Positions 1-11,221 of a stretch of 64,000 nt of DNA are shown here, one piece after another. This DNA comes from Tubiluchus corallicola. Its lineage: Eukaryota; Priapulida; Priapulimorpha; Priapulimorphida; Tubiluchidae. The notes below the pieces were generated by a model that was given only the letters and a program-made list of their open reading frames with translations, made no database searches and was not told the origin of the DNA. Every line of letters starts with the position of its first letter. The stretch's first letter is position 1. The translations under genes and the position numbers were made by a program. The stretch lies in NCBI GenBank assembly GCA_030141605.1, contig JAQGDQ010000527.1, positions 89,473-153,472 on the forward strand, written 5' to 3'.

Positions 1-236
1 TAATGTCATTGTCGGACATGACGAAATATATGGTTTTTAATATAAATTTTAATAACTTCTAAAATAGTTTCTTGAGTGTAGTAGTGTAGTCGTAATGATG
101 TACGCAGGTCGGATGCAAAAAAAAATCGTTATTAAGTCCTACTGTACTGGGCTCCTTGACCAAATTGCATGTGGCCCACAGGAATTGCGGGAAAGTTTAA
201 TGTGTCCCGGCTAGTCAGATAATTTGCACACCCCTG
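1..236 (-). mobile_element. hAT-like MITE family G, partial copy cut by window edge
   Basis: Ends with the terminal repeat TTTGCACACCCCTG and matches the right half of the copies at 21450 and 57054. The left end lies outside the window. Non-coding. Confidence 0.7.
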
Positions 237-506
237 GACTAGAGCACACTCGGCCATTGCATGTTGCCACTTTTTTGTCGTACTCATGTGTTTGCATTTT
301 TTGTTTGGCAAACAATGTCTGTATTTGCAGTCAACCATTGTTTAATGCAACTCATTATAATGCCAAACTGGTTTGACTGTGCAAGAAGAAAGACGAATGT
401 TTGAAATTTTGTCACTGTACCAGGAACAATAAACTGTTGGGGGAAATGATCAGTGCCAATTTGGCAACTCCATTTTAAATTACACTTACTTAAGTTATTG
501 TATAAA

Positions 507-700
507 AAACTATTTATACATCAAACGAAAGGTCTGGATCTAGTGTCGTGCCATAGGGGTTTATTTTTTTAATCCGGCCCAGCGGAACGAACGGGGGGTG
601 AAAAACCTCCAAAAATCTCTATTTTTCGGCCGTTTTTTTTGCAAAACTTATACGTCTGAGATCTGAAGAACGGGAACGGGCCGAGGGTGGTGCTGGCTAT
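507..700 (+). repeat. Interspersed repeat R, copy 1
   Basis: From TACATCAAACGAAAGG to GGTGGTGCTGGC it matches 63038-63222 with scattered differences, including a shared stretch around ACCTCCAAAAAT and CGGCCGTTTTTT. Class unknown; no terminal inverted repeats or coding seen. Confidence 0.6.
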
Positions 701-900
701 GGATAGATAGCCCGTTCAGTGGTGGGTGTCATAGGCTTATTTAGAATTTGCTAGAGGGCCACGGCGTCCTGTAACGGGCGTTTTCTCGGACCCAACTCGC
801 GATTTTTTTCGAAATTTTGGTCAAACAGCCTATATAAAAAACGTTCTAGTGGCGCCTGGTGGCACTCTCGGGAGGAGATATACGGGTCATTAGAAAGAGG

Positions 901-1875
901 AAGAACAGGGCTACACGATTATACTCTGCCTATAACCTTATAACTTTAATTCAGTAAAAGCTGCTGCTGCTGGCTTTGCATTAGGAAATAAACGAATACT
1001 GGGTAGAATGTTCGCGCATTGTTGATTATAAGTGTATTTATATGGAAAATTTTTTGCGGGGCCTTTGCTAGTATATTCTATTAATATCCGTGTTGAATTA
1101 GAAATATGTTGCTTCCAAAAAATGTTCCGTTTTCTTTATTTTAATCCATTATGTTTAACGATTTAATGTTTGTTATAATTGTGGAAACTCGTATTGTTTT
1201 CCACGAGTTTTATAATCGTGTGCTACTTTTTGTTTGAAATTAAAATACGTAGGTTTTAGTTTTTTGATCGGGGCAAAACGGTCATTGGTTGTAAAAATTG
1301 TCATTCATTTCGTTTAGGTCCAGGTGTCATTTTTTCTCATTTATACACAAGCTGTTGTTCTTTTCAGTGTAATCACTGATACATTTTAAAACTGTTTGAT
1401 GTATTTTCATAGGAATGTGAAATGTGCATGCACTGTCGCACTTATGTACAGCTTGAAACCTAGTCAAAACAAATTGTTTCTGTTCATTTTGAAAATTTAT
1501 TATGAACACTTAAAACTGTATTTGGCGACATCTTTTACAAGTTACAATGTTAATAAACTTGTTTTATTATTATTATTAATAAATTTGTTAATATTAAGAA
1601 ATATCGTTAGCGTTTGAACACACACAGATTAGAACAAACTGTTGTCTCTTTCTGACAGGGATAAACTAATACGACTTGTTCTTCCATTAGTTATTTCTAA
1701 AGCAAGAATTGAGTGGGGAAACTTAGCCAATTCCTGAAACGTCACTTAGTAAAGGGAACGATAAAAGATGATCCGTCTAGTACAGGCAATAGAAAAGATT
1801 TTGGTAGAGTAGTAATGTGAAGGAAGAGAGGAAAGGTGGGAAGGGACTGAAAGTAAGAAATTGTGAGAAAGAGGG

Positions 1876-1915
<40 letters not shown>

Positions 1916-2710
1916 GGAGGGAGGGAGGGAGGGAGGTAGGGAGAGAGAGAGGAGGGGAGAGGGAGAAACCCATGAATGAGTATTTGGGATAAATAGATTG
2001 CGGTTAGAATGATAGGCAAAGAAGCCAGAAGAGGCAGTAAAAGCAAGGAGAAATAGCAGAGCAAGAGAAAGACAGAGAGAGAGATGGAGGACAAGACAGA
2101 CTAATATTCTTGTCAGTATTGTGCAGTTCAGCAGTCTTTCACAGGGAGCATCCTCTAATACCAGTACACCTGCGGATGAGCTTTCTGCTCCCCACTTCCA
2201 CGAAGTTCGAGAAAAGCAAACGTAACTTACTTCTTCAGAAGCAACCAAGAAGTCACTAGCATAAAATTATACAGATATTTCAGCAGCATAATGCAAGTCT
2301 TTGCTGAAACAAAGCCACTTTACCATGATTCCAATAAAGTGGGAAATCACTACCACCAGCAAGTTGATTTTGTGGAATGAAACAAGATGGCGCACCTGCA
2401 TAATAATTTCGCATGTTACGTTTATTACATACATCAGTGATGACAGTACATTCATCACAGTTAGTTTCAGTGTAATTTGCTTCATACAAACTTGAGTTGT
2501 GGGATTATAAAATTGTAACATATTGTAGTATAATTGTGTTTATTATAATCATGTACACGGTGGTACATGAACTTTTGCTAAGTGGTACAAAACCAAAAAG
2601 TAAAAGTACAGAACAGTTTATTACATCTAAGTATTGCTCAAATAATAGCAAATCTATCACACCTTCACAATTTGGTGTGGAACCGCACACTACTCGCACA
2701 GTCTGCAATC
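901..2710. other. Non-coding stretch with simple repeats
   Basis: AT-rich, without a convincing coding exon or a repeat present elsewhere in the window. The only structure is a TA/GA microsatellite at 1878-1960. Open frames across it are products of the dinucleotide repeat. Confidence 0.5.
1878..1960. repeat. (TA)n-(GA)n-(GGGA)n microsatellite
   Basis: TA repeats run into GA repeats and then GGGA repeats. Low-complexity minus-strand frames here are artefacts. Confidence 0.9.
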
Positions 2711-2717
2711 TTCAGGT

Positions 2718-2866
2718 TTATGATTGGAACAGCGACTGGAAGAATTCAAGATCCTCTAACACGTCTTGCAGATGTCTCACAAGCTTGTCTGTCGAATACT
2801 GAGCAACGGGATATTCCTTCACCATCTTAGTGTCCACTCTGCCTTTCAGGGTAGCTCCAATGCGTT
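2718..2866 (-). other. Unrecognised open reading segment, possible terminal exon or remnant
   Basis: On the minus strand this reads RIGATLKGRVDTKMVKEYPV followed by STDKLVRHLQDVLEDL and FFQSLFQS, then a stop at 2718-2720. Residue composition and the amphipathic helix look protein-like, unlike most open frames nearby. The upstream edge runs into a poly-C tract and then a 5S SINE. I do not recognise the protein. It could be the last exon of a gene whose other exons are lost, a transposase scrap, or chance. Confidence 0.3.
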
Positions 2867-2923
2867 GGGGGGGGGGGGTGAACTCTAGTGAATTCCCTGG
2901 CCATTCAGCACAATGGCAAAAAA

Positions 2924-3307
2924 TTGTTGTTGTTGGTTGGGTGCATGCCTGGGCAAGGTGTATGGAGATCCTGAGCTGCCCAGACAACAGGAACCCCCTC
3001 TCTTCCTCCCTGGTGTAGTTCAAAGGAAAGCGGAGTGATGCGTTTGGCACCAGGTTGGCTGCAGGAGCTGCCGGAGTCAGTGAGCATGCTGCACTGGTCC
3101 GCCTTCGGGGCTCCACTCCTGATTTGGAAGGTTTACTCCTCTACACATGGCCATTGTGTCACTTGACCTCTTCCGCCCTCTAGCTGTTGGCTGCTTGTGC
3201 ACCTGGTATTCCTAGGCAGTCACCCATCCAAGTACTAACCAGGCTCTGCATTGCTTAACTTCGGTGATCAGACGAGAACCGGTGTTTTCAACGTGATATG
3301 GCCGTAA
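2924..3307 (-). mobile_element. 5S-rRNA-derived SINE, copy 1 (tail-side deletion)
   Basis: The 5S-like head is at 3200-3307 (minus), followed by the family body. A run of GTTGTTGTTGGTTGG marks the tail. About 140 bp next to the tail, present in the 16231 copy, is missing. Confidence 0.8.
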
Positions 3308-3582
3308 TACGGCAAAAGATAATACCAAAGTTTTTACGACACTGCTCTGATCATATCCCTCAAGACTGTAAGCAGTATGAGACATGAGAAGGTACGATAG
3401 AATGTCAATTGACTCGTCTATACTCTGATGTAATAAATTGCTCTGTACTGTTATGTATTGTTTCTGTATCTCCAAGAAAAGTATTGTGTACCACCCAGTA
3501 CTGCAGTGATCTTAGAAAAGGGCAGCATTGAATGCGGGATCTCTAAGCGGAATCACTACAACTGTTACTTGCATGTCCTGAT

Positions 3583-3917
3583 TAGGGGTGAGCATTCTCT
3601 ACCAGAAAGCGAATTCGAATTGAGATTGAAAGATTTTCGAACAAGTTTTCAAACCACCAGTAAAAATTAGTCTTACAAAGATCATGTGTATCACTAGATT
3701 TTGTTCTGCAATAAAACGACTAGTAATTTGTTTAAAGTTGTGCGCAGAAATCACTGCTAAATTATGCTAATTGCATGTTGTTTCAATCGTTTTAGTGATC
3801 AGGAAGATATGTGATTGAACTGCTGAATTATTCGAATCTATAGTTTTGGATTCAAATCGACTTCGAACTAAAAAAACTCGTTCGAATCGAACTCGAGCGT
3901 TCGATTGCTCACCCCTA
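3583..3917. mobile_element. hAT-like MITE family F, copy 1
   Basis: 335 bp bounded by TAGGGGTGAGCA and TGCTCACCCCTA inverted ends, flanked by a perfect 8-bp duplication GTCCTGAT (3575-3582, 3918-3925). No coding capacity. The 8-bp duplication and end sequence indicate hAT mobilisation. Confidence 0.88.
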
Positions 3918-4228
3918 GTCCTGATACATCACTGAAGTGGACAGATTGCTTTCCAAAAGAAGCGTAGGCACATGTGGGTCATGTGACCGACCAAGTCTGC
4001 GATCTGCACTTGTGACAAAAGAAAAACAGAAGTAATTCCACATGGGCCAGTGTCTCTGTTACCCACTGATTCATACTCTGGAGTTATGTAGGTATCAGTC
4101 TTGCTGCATCGTGGTGTGAAAGTCATGTGATCATTGTTAACTCATCTTTTGGACATTTTACACAATTGCGCACATGATAATCCTGCTCTGCACAAATCAC
4201 AGTCAATTTCTAAATTAAACATGCAGCC

Positions 4229-7200
4229 TCAGGCGGATGCTAGACTGTCCGACATGTCTTTGAGCTGTTTCGCAAATGCCTGAAATGACACAAAAAATCG
4301 TTGCTAAATACGATATAATCAATAATGTCACAGTGATAATACTGTTGCTTTGGAAAGCAAAACAAGCAGCTAGTTCATTTTTATTTGTTACCAAATTACA
4401 AGCCACTGTTGGTACTGAATTTTAAAATTTTTTACTCGACATTTTAAGACAGAGCAAACGAACGATTTTTTGCAAAAAATGGAAACCAATATTTAACATT
4501 TTTCCTTCACGTTCCAATGGCTTCCGCAAATGGTGAGTTGTCAATAGAAGCCACATTAGCCAGTGTGGTGATGTACTTGCACCAATTTTTTTTTAATTTT
4601 TCGACTAAAAGCAACACCAGATGCCCTTGACGTCTCCCAAAATCTGACTACGTCAAATTTGCCTTGTTTTATCTTCTTCACACCTGACCAAGGTTCTTAT
4701 AACTTTTTATTAACGTTCGCTGATGTTACAACGTCTGCCACAACAAAATCTGATATTATTACTTTTATAAAACTAACTTGGGGTAAAAGGTTGGTTTTGA
4801 GGGACAACCGACTGAATGACCAACCAAAAGACACAACTTTAGTAATAATACGAGAAATGATTACAGTACTGGCAATTTAAAAAGTGTAGGAGGTCATAAG
4901 TAGTCATCCCAAGGTTCTCTGAAGCTTAAATTGATTGCAGCATGACAGTCATTTTACGCCTTTTGTGAATAGGGTGCTATGCAAAGATCCTATTAAGCCT
5001 TGAAACTAACAAAGTCTGGAAAGTGCTGATGACTACTTATACGCATGTACTTCAGAAATAAAACATACTCTATATTCGGAAATAGTCATTTCTAATGTTT
5101 TCGTGTGCAGCGTGCCTGCATTGTCGGCTATCGTCATGGTTACGTGAACATACGGATGATTTAGATTTTTGCAAGAACTCGATGTAACGGCAATACCTAG
5201 ACCCCACTGCAGATCTAGCAGCTGTAAAACAAAATACTCATTGTCAGGCAGCAAAAAGCTAATTAACAACAATTCACCAATCTTGAAATTATGATTACAG
5301 TAGTTGCCGCTTAATAGAACCATGTGACATAAAACCAGAGAGAAAGTTTTTTTTCCATATAAGTTGACCCTCGTTAAACCGGACCCCGTTAGCCCGGATA
5401 TCGGATAAGACGGACGTCATCCGCGGTAAAAGAAACTGACCGATTTCCGTCCGAGCCGGAGCGCTAAACACAACACGGCCTACCAACTGTACAATAATTT
5501 CTTTATCCTCACAGGTTAACTATTTTAAAGTAATATACAGTATAGTATATAGTGCAATGTATATAGGCCTTACTAAGGTGATTATTCCTGTATAATATAG
5601 ACCATATATAGGCATATCGGATAAATCGGACAATCGGCTAAACTGGAACACCCCCCCCCCCCCAATTAGTTCGGTTTAACGAGGGTTGACTGTACCTAGA
5701 ATTACCTATATAGAAACTAGTGTTAAGAGAATTTGGTTAATAAAATCAGTGCATCCTTTAATAAGAAAATATGGTCACATTTTTCAGTAATGGGCGACAA
5801 AAACGATAACAAAATGAAAAAAATAAAATGTTTTTTTGTAGTTTGTTTACTCTTTACTATACGCATTTGAAATTTAAGACCCGTTTCCTAGATTCAGCTC
5901 TTCTTAGTCAAAAGTCACACTGAATGTTAAAGTTGGTTGTTCTCCTCTGCATGTACAGCTACTAAAGTAAATTTTAGTCTGTTGAATGAACTTAAATCAC
6001 TGTTGTATAATTGAGTCATTCTGTAGGCATGCAAGTGAGCTGACTGTCCCGTGTTTAATTGACATAATTTATAGTATTAATTAGGAGCGTTTATGAACTG
6101 TATAGTGTGTACTTTGCCAAACAGGCCTCCATTTGTTAATACCACTTTTTCCTGGCCCCAAGATAATTTTGTTAAGCAACAACTAATGTATGAACGTTAA
6201 GTAAATAGTTAACAGCCATACAAAATTTCTACTTAACTTCATAACCATCTATTCTGCATAAACTTCTGCCTGTTCAATGCTTTAGTTGTCATTAACGTTT
6301 GATGGAAGAAGCAGAGCCAGATTATCTGCAGCCTAGGGTCCCTCAAACTTACGGAGCCCTCATGCTTTGGTAGCATTTAGTAAGAAATCTGTTTTTTCAT
6401 CATGGCTGCATTGAAATATGTGCTAATTCGGTTGGCAATAAATAGTAAACTAGTGGTATTTCTTATGGAATATTTTTATTGACAAACAAATAAATATTTT
6501 ATTTAAAGAATCTGCAACAAGTTTACTTCAAGCTACGTAAATCTCGCTAAATATATCACGAGTAAAAATATTCAAGACGGGTGTGGGTGAGTTAGAGGGT
6601 GACTCCACCATAGGAGGGCCCTATATTTTATTAACCCAGGGGCCCCAAAAGGTGATAATCCGACCCTGGGTGGGGGTACATACTTTTGTCTTTTCTTCAC
6701 CAGGTTAAAACACACACAAGTTTCACGTCACAAATTTGACAAAAAATGATAAAATACCTTATTAACACCGGCTTCGTTTGACGCGAGTGACAACATGGCT
6801 TCCCGATCTTGCCACGCGTCGCATACCAACCGAATGGCTTCGTCTTTCCATGCGAAACTCCACTTCAAACCTTTTAGTAAAGCTTCTGGAGTAATTCTGG
6901 CTTCGCTGCATGACCTGCAAACAACGTAAAGTAAAATACACTCAACATTGTCCACACACATACATTCCTACACACCTAAATGTGGGTGTCACTTGAGAAA
7001 TCCAGAAGTACAAGGATTACAGTTTTCTATCATCAAAGCCATTGTTGTGGTCGTTGCCACAGCTCATGATAATCGTTGTGGAAGTTGGAATTGTACATTA
7101 TAATTAGGTGCTGCCATCTATGGGCTACTCCTGTTACATTCCACCAGCTGATTTACCCCCAGTATAATTTTTGTGAAGCCTGTGCAAGTCTGCATAGGTC

Positions 7201-10200
7201 AAGTTCTATACCTATATATACTGACTGTTTTTGCTTTCTAGTCACTCTAACTCTCAGTGTTCAGTGAAGGAGACTCTCACTCTCAGTGTTCAGTGCAGCA
7301 GTCATGCTATTCAAGTATCTTTAGTTTTAATAAACACTTTTCTGTTGTGTGCCGTGCAAATATGTATTATAGATTTTTTATTCTTGTTCATACTTCTGTG
7401 CCTAAACTCAATCATAACAAAGTGAGTGATCAACAACTTCAAACATGACTTTCACAATCGTCGTCACCATCATCAATGTCATGATCATCATCACGTTCTC
7501 ACCATTATCTTCGATATAGATCATTATTACTATTAATACTATTACTTATCGGCAGTAGCAGCTAGTGTATAGGTGCTGTGGAACTGCAGTAGCCCCGATT
7601 TTCAACCGATATTATCGATAGCATTTAATATAACGAGTCTTTTTTCTTTAATTATTTCTTTATACTTGTACATATTTGTAAATTCTTGCACGGAACCAGA
7701 GCATGTGCACTTCACAGTTTCAGTAACGGAGTTTTTGGCTGTCGTGCGCAAGCTGCCAAGCGCACATGTCTGAGAAAGAAGCTGAAAGCTAGGTAGAGAA
7801 GGCACTGTCGCTCACGAAGTGCTGCCCCTGTTGACTCAGCATGTGTTATGCTAAAAAACCGTGTACCATATTCTTGAATGTGTTAAAGCAGGGGTGTGCA
7901 AATTATCTGACTAGCCGGGCCACATTAAACATTCCCCCAATTCCTGTGGGCCACATGCAGTTTGGTCAAGGAGCCAAGTACAGAAAGGCCTAATAACGAT
8001 TTTTTTGCATCCGACCTGCGTACGTCATTACTACTACACTCAAGAAACTATTTTAGAAGTTACTAAAATTTATATTACAAACCACATATTTCTACTTTCA
8101 GGACAGATAGTGGTAATTTCATTACAATGCATATTAGTATTGTGTATCACACAGTCTGTGTAGTACAGTGACATTAAGCTACAACCGTCTTGTACGGGTC
8201 CCGCGTCTTTGCCCGCGAGCCGCAGTTTGCACACCCCTGTGTTAAAGTGTAGATGATTATCATGCTTCCAGCTATTCTGTTTAATTCAATATTTTATCAA
8301 GTTTATGTATAAATTTTCTGAAGCAGCACCGCCACTAATTTTGGCTACGAGCCACCACCGCTTATCGGCACCACTATCAGGACCAGCCACGTATAGTGAC
8401 ATAATCAATAATTCCATTACACAATATTTCAGAACAATAATTTTGAAAAATGTCTATTTCACGTACACGCAGTGACTCAGCAAACTACAAAAGCAAGAAT
8501 CATTTACCGAAAAAGGTAGTTTAGTGATCTTGCAGCACTGCACAGTGATTCTTCGTTAACTCCACTAGGCTGCAAAAGAGAAAAGTTGAAAACTCCGGCA
8601 ATAAGCATTTTAATTCTAATTATAGTCTAGTCATAGGTATATGTATTGATCGATTCACCACTGAGTTTGTCTGTTTGGCGACATAACGAATATAGTTTAC
8701 ATAAGCACTCATCCTAGCATGACGTGGCGAGGGCGAGAAGCGAGGGTGGCGACTTAACGAGGTAAATATCAAAGCAGGAAATCCGTCCTGGTACTTTCTA
8801 TGGCGAGAGACGAGTTTGGCGGCATAACGAGGGGCGAGATAACGAGGCTAGACTGTATTAGTAAAGAATGCTTTTCCTCATCTTCAAGAAAGAGCTACTC
8901 TCTGCCTTGAAACATAGAAAGTAAAGCACAATTAAGCTATTGTTTAGCCAGGATTTGAACCGGAAACTTCCTGCTTTAGTAACTGGTCGAATGATCAAGG
9001 ATGCCTGGGATACATCAATGCATACTTAATAATCAAAACTGTCACTAAATGTCATCACCAGGTCAAAGTGCTGTTGTCGGTATCACTTAACGAAGTGGAT
9101 ATTAAAAGTCAACTTACTTTAACATATTTGTCGACGGAAACCGACACTGTGCCAGTCGCATCCAGTAGATCGGACAAAACGTCATAGCTCTAGGAAATAC
9201 AAAATAAACGTGTGATTTCAATGCAAATGAGTTTTTCTAAATTAACATTAAATTAAGTCACCATCTTCTGATGAACTATAAACGCGATTGCTGTGAAGGT
9301 ATCGTACAGCGGAACCAAGATTTCAACACAAATCTGCACTGTGGCACTTTGACAAATGTGTACCACTTTTGTTCAGTTACTCCTACTCTTTTTTACACCA
9401 TTTGGCACCAACATCCACATCCGAAATCGTGCATCCAATAAATTAGCAGTGTCTAGTAATTTGGCCATGAATGGAACTTAGTACATTTGGTATTTGGTAT
9501 ATGAGGAGAAGAGTAAGCCAACAGCAATTAACTGGACAAGGTTGTCTTTGGCTAGTTACTCAGTGGATGAGAGATTGGCGTAAGAGACGGAAATCATGCT
9601 CTACTCACGAAAGTGAGAAGGTGAGTTTAGTTCCAAAATCAAGAATAATCAGGACTAATTTTAAGATGGAACACTAAACTGAGAGAATTGTCTTAATTGC
9701 CCTCTAAATTCTGTTTTATAATAATAATAATAATAATCTTTTATTTATCTTTTAACACACGCACAGTTGTAATACAATTAATTTGGTAACAAAAACGTGA
9801 AGAAAGGGCAGCGAGAGACCAATTGGTCATCTAGTCAGCTGCCCTTTGGTTAGTGCACATTTTTAATAGGTGCTATGCTACCGTGTATTAGTGTTAGTAC
9901 TGCTTATAATAAAAACTAAATTGTTACGAATGACATTAAATTGATATGCTTATATTTTGATGAGTAAAACAGTAAAACACCCCAGAATCTGATTTTCCAT
10001 GTCCACATCCACCCTTTTACTAATCAGATACAGGGATGATTAATTTGTACCAAGCACCATGCACCTAGGTACCCTCACTACCCATTCGCCCTCCCTATCA
10101 TTTCCAATTCCACTTTGTCTTTCATGTGTTAATACATAAAGCTAGACAATTTACAGACGCTGTAATTCAGCTGGATAAAAATTAGATAATACGACAAGTC

Positions 10201-10632
10201 ATGTTTTCTAGATATATAGAAATTATATTCTTTATTTTCTGACAAATAATCTACAACAACACAAATGCACACGACCAATGTCCACAACACAGTGTATAGG
10301 ATACGAGGCTCGCGCTGAAAACAAATAATAAAAAATAATACTAAACGGGCGCGTAAATACCAACCAGATCCTTCAAGACATTTTCGTCCAGTTTATTGAC
10401 AACATCTACTCCACTAGCAAACCCTATAAATTTTAATAATGTTAAAACATTTACTTTTTGTAAAACAAAGCATTATAACAGAAACATCATTTTCAGTATG
10501 ATACCAAAATTATAATTCACCAAACTTAAGTGGACTTGGAATTTTAGCAAAATCTACGCAACCGTTTTTTCTAAATTAGACAAAATTACCTGCAGGTGCC
10601 TGCTGTAAAATTTTCAATAAGGGAGCTGACAT
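4229..10632 (-). CDS. COMMD6: COMMD6, COMM domain-containing protein 6 (six exons)
   Basis: Exons in transcript order: 10632-10590, 10423-10365 (or to 10361), 9189-9118, 6914-6758, 5221-5069, 4279-4229 (stop TGA). The last three give a COMM domain closely matching vertebrate COMMD6: the tryptophan core LLDLQWGLGIAV, then NHPYVHVTMTIAD, EMTISEYR and a final helix AFAKQLKDMSDSLASA. The exon at 6758-6914 supplies the helical N domain (ITPEALLKGL...CDAWQ). About 178 residues, so this is the long form with an N-terminal domain, unlike the 85-residue human protein. COMMD proteins form the Commander complex, which recycles endosomal cargo and modulates NF-kB. The start MSAPLLKILQQAPAG is the first ATG, and exons 1 and 2 join in phase. 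The frame across exon 3 is not settled (see findings). It is head to head with DELE1. The identity is secure from the C-terminal half; the 5-prime exons are less certain. Confidence 0.85.
5361..5692 (+). mobile_element. pogo/Tigger-like MITE family A, copy 1
   Basis: About 330 bp with ends related to GTCGACCCTCGTTAAACC and its inverse GGTTTAACGAGGGTTGAC. Contains a C-run microsatellite. In COMMD6 intron 4. The right flank is TA. Confidence 0.8.
6312..6668. mobile_element. hAT-like MITE family K, single copy
   Basis: Ends CAGAGCCAGATTATC and GATAATCCGACCCTG are imperfect inverted repeats. The flanks GGAAGAAG and GGTGGGGG are only a partial 8-bp duplication. Non-coding, in COMMD6 intron 4. Confidence 0.6.
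7077..7456 (+). mobile_element. Solo LTR family beta, copy 1
   Basis: 380 bp starting TGTGGAAGTTGG and ending CTTTCACA, flanked by a perfect 5-bp duplication ATCGT (7072-7076, 7457-7461). Contains an AATAAA-like signal. A second copy at 20600-21023 lies in the opposite orientation. No internal retroelement region remains. Confidence 0.85.
7553..8360. mobile_element. hAT-like MITE family H, copy 1, interrupted by a nested MITE
   Basis: Bounded by CAGTAGCAGCTAG and CTACGAGCCACCACCG, flanked by a perfect 8-bp duplication CTTATCGG (7545-7552, 8361-8368). A family G element (7889-8239) was inserted later inside it. Related to the element at 24028. Confidence 0.85.
7889..8239 (+). mobile_element. 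hAT-like MITE family G, nested copy
   Basis: 351 bp from CAGGGGTGTGCAAATT to TTTGCACACCCCTG, with a perfect 8-bp duplication TGTTAAAG (7881-7888, 8240-8247). About 110 bp shorter than the copies at 21450 and 57054 through internal deletion. Confidence 0.9.
8640..8855 (-). mobile_element. pogo-like MITE family B, partial copy
   Basis: Matches the left third of the full copy (28010-28590) in reverse, ending GAGATAACGAGGCTAGACTG beside TA. In COMMD6 intron 3. Confidence 0.75.
9719..9950. repeat. Interspersed repeat with (ATA)n edge, copy 1
   Basis: Starts with ATA repeats and CTTTTATTTATCTT, and matches 49272-49500 closely over about 230 bp (AAGGGCAGCGA, AGCTGCCCTTTGG, GACATTAAATTGATATGC). The simple-repeat edge suggests a retroposon 3-prime end. 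No coding. Confidence 0.65.
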
Positions 10633-11221
10633 GTTGAAATTTTAGTTTTGAATTTTGGCATTAGATGTCACTGTCTAGCAAGTCAGTTACGTCATTGCTA
10701 ATCACATGGCTTGCTGACTAGACGTGGTTAGACGGATTTGTTTTTTTAGTAAAGTCAGTTTCAGATTTCTCGTAAAAATTAGGTAAGTCTCGATCTGAAA
10801 AGTTACTTTTTTGCACTTTTCGGTAATGGAATTCATCATCAATTCAATTAAAGTTTAAACTACTGATAGGCAGCTTGATTGAATTTTGATTATCTGTCAA
10901 GTTTTGGTGACAATTGAACTGAAGCCATACTAACAATGCTTATTTTAAGTCTAGGATGTCAGTCATCCAAGACTAAACACTGTGAAGTCTGGAAAAAGGT
11001 AGGAGGAAGCTAGAAGACCATGATGTGGTGATTGCAACATTAAGCTGTCAAATATGTGGAGAGTATTAAATAATTTACCAAAGGGTGAGTGGTATAGAAT
11101 TATACCATAGAAATTAGAATAATACTAGTTTTCAATGCTTTAATTTCTTTTGCACACATGCACAATAATCATTACATAAGTTACAATGCTTGCTTGGGTT
11201 GCATTAATTATTACAATCAGA
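10633..11221. promoter_or_regulatory. Divergent promoter region between COMMD6 and DELE1
   Basis: 589 bp separate the inferred COMMD6 start codon (minus) from the most likely DELE1 start codon (plus). No repeat I recognise lies here, unlike most non-coding sequence nearby, which fits a constrained shared promoter. I see no strong TATA box or other named motif. The DELE1 side could hold an untranslated first exon. The role is inferred from gene arrangement only. Confidence 0.45.

Noticed and set aside
1742-2248. 168-codon minus-strand frame
   Set aside because: Built on GA/TA simple repeats, with no domain and no splice context.
8945-9010. tRNA gene suggested by GGTTCAAATCC on the minus strand
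   Set aside because: No A box or acceptor stem can be paired; at most a remnant of a tRNA-derived SINE.
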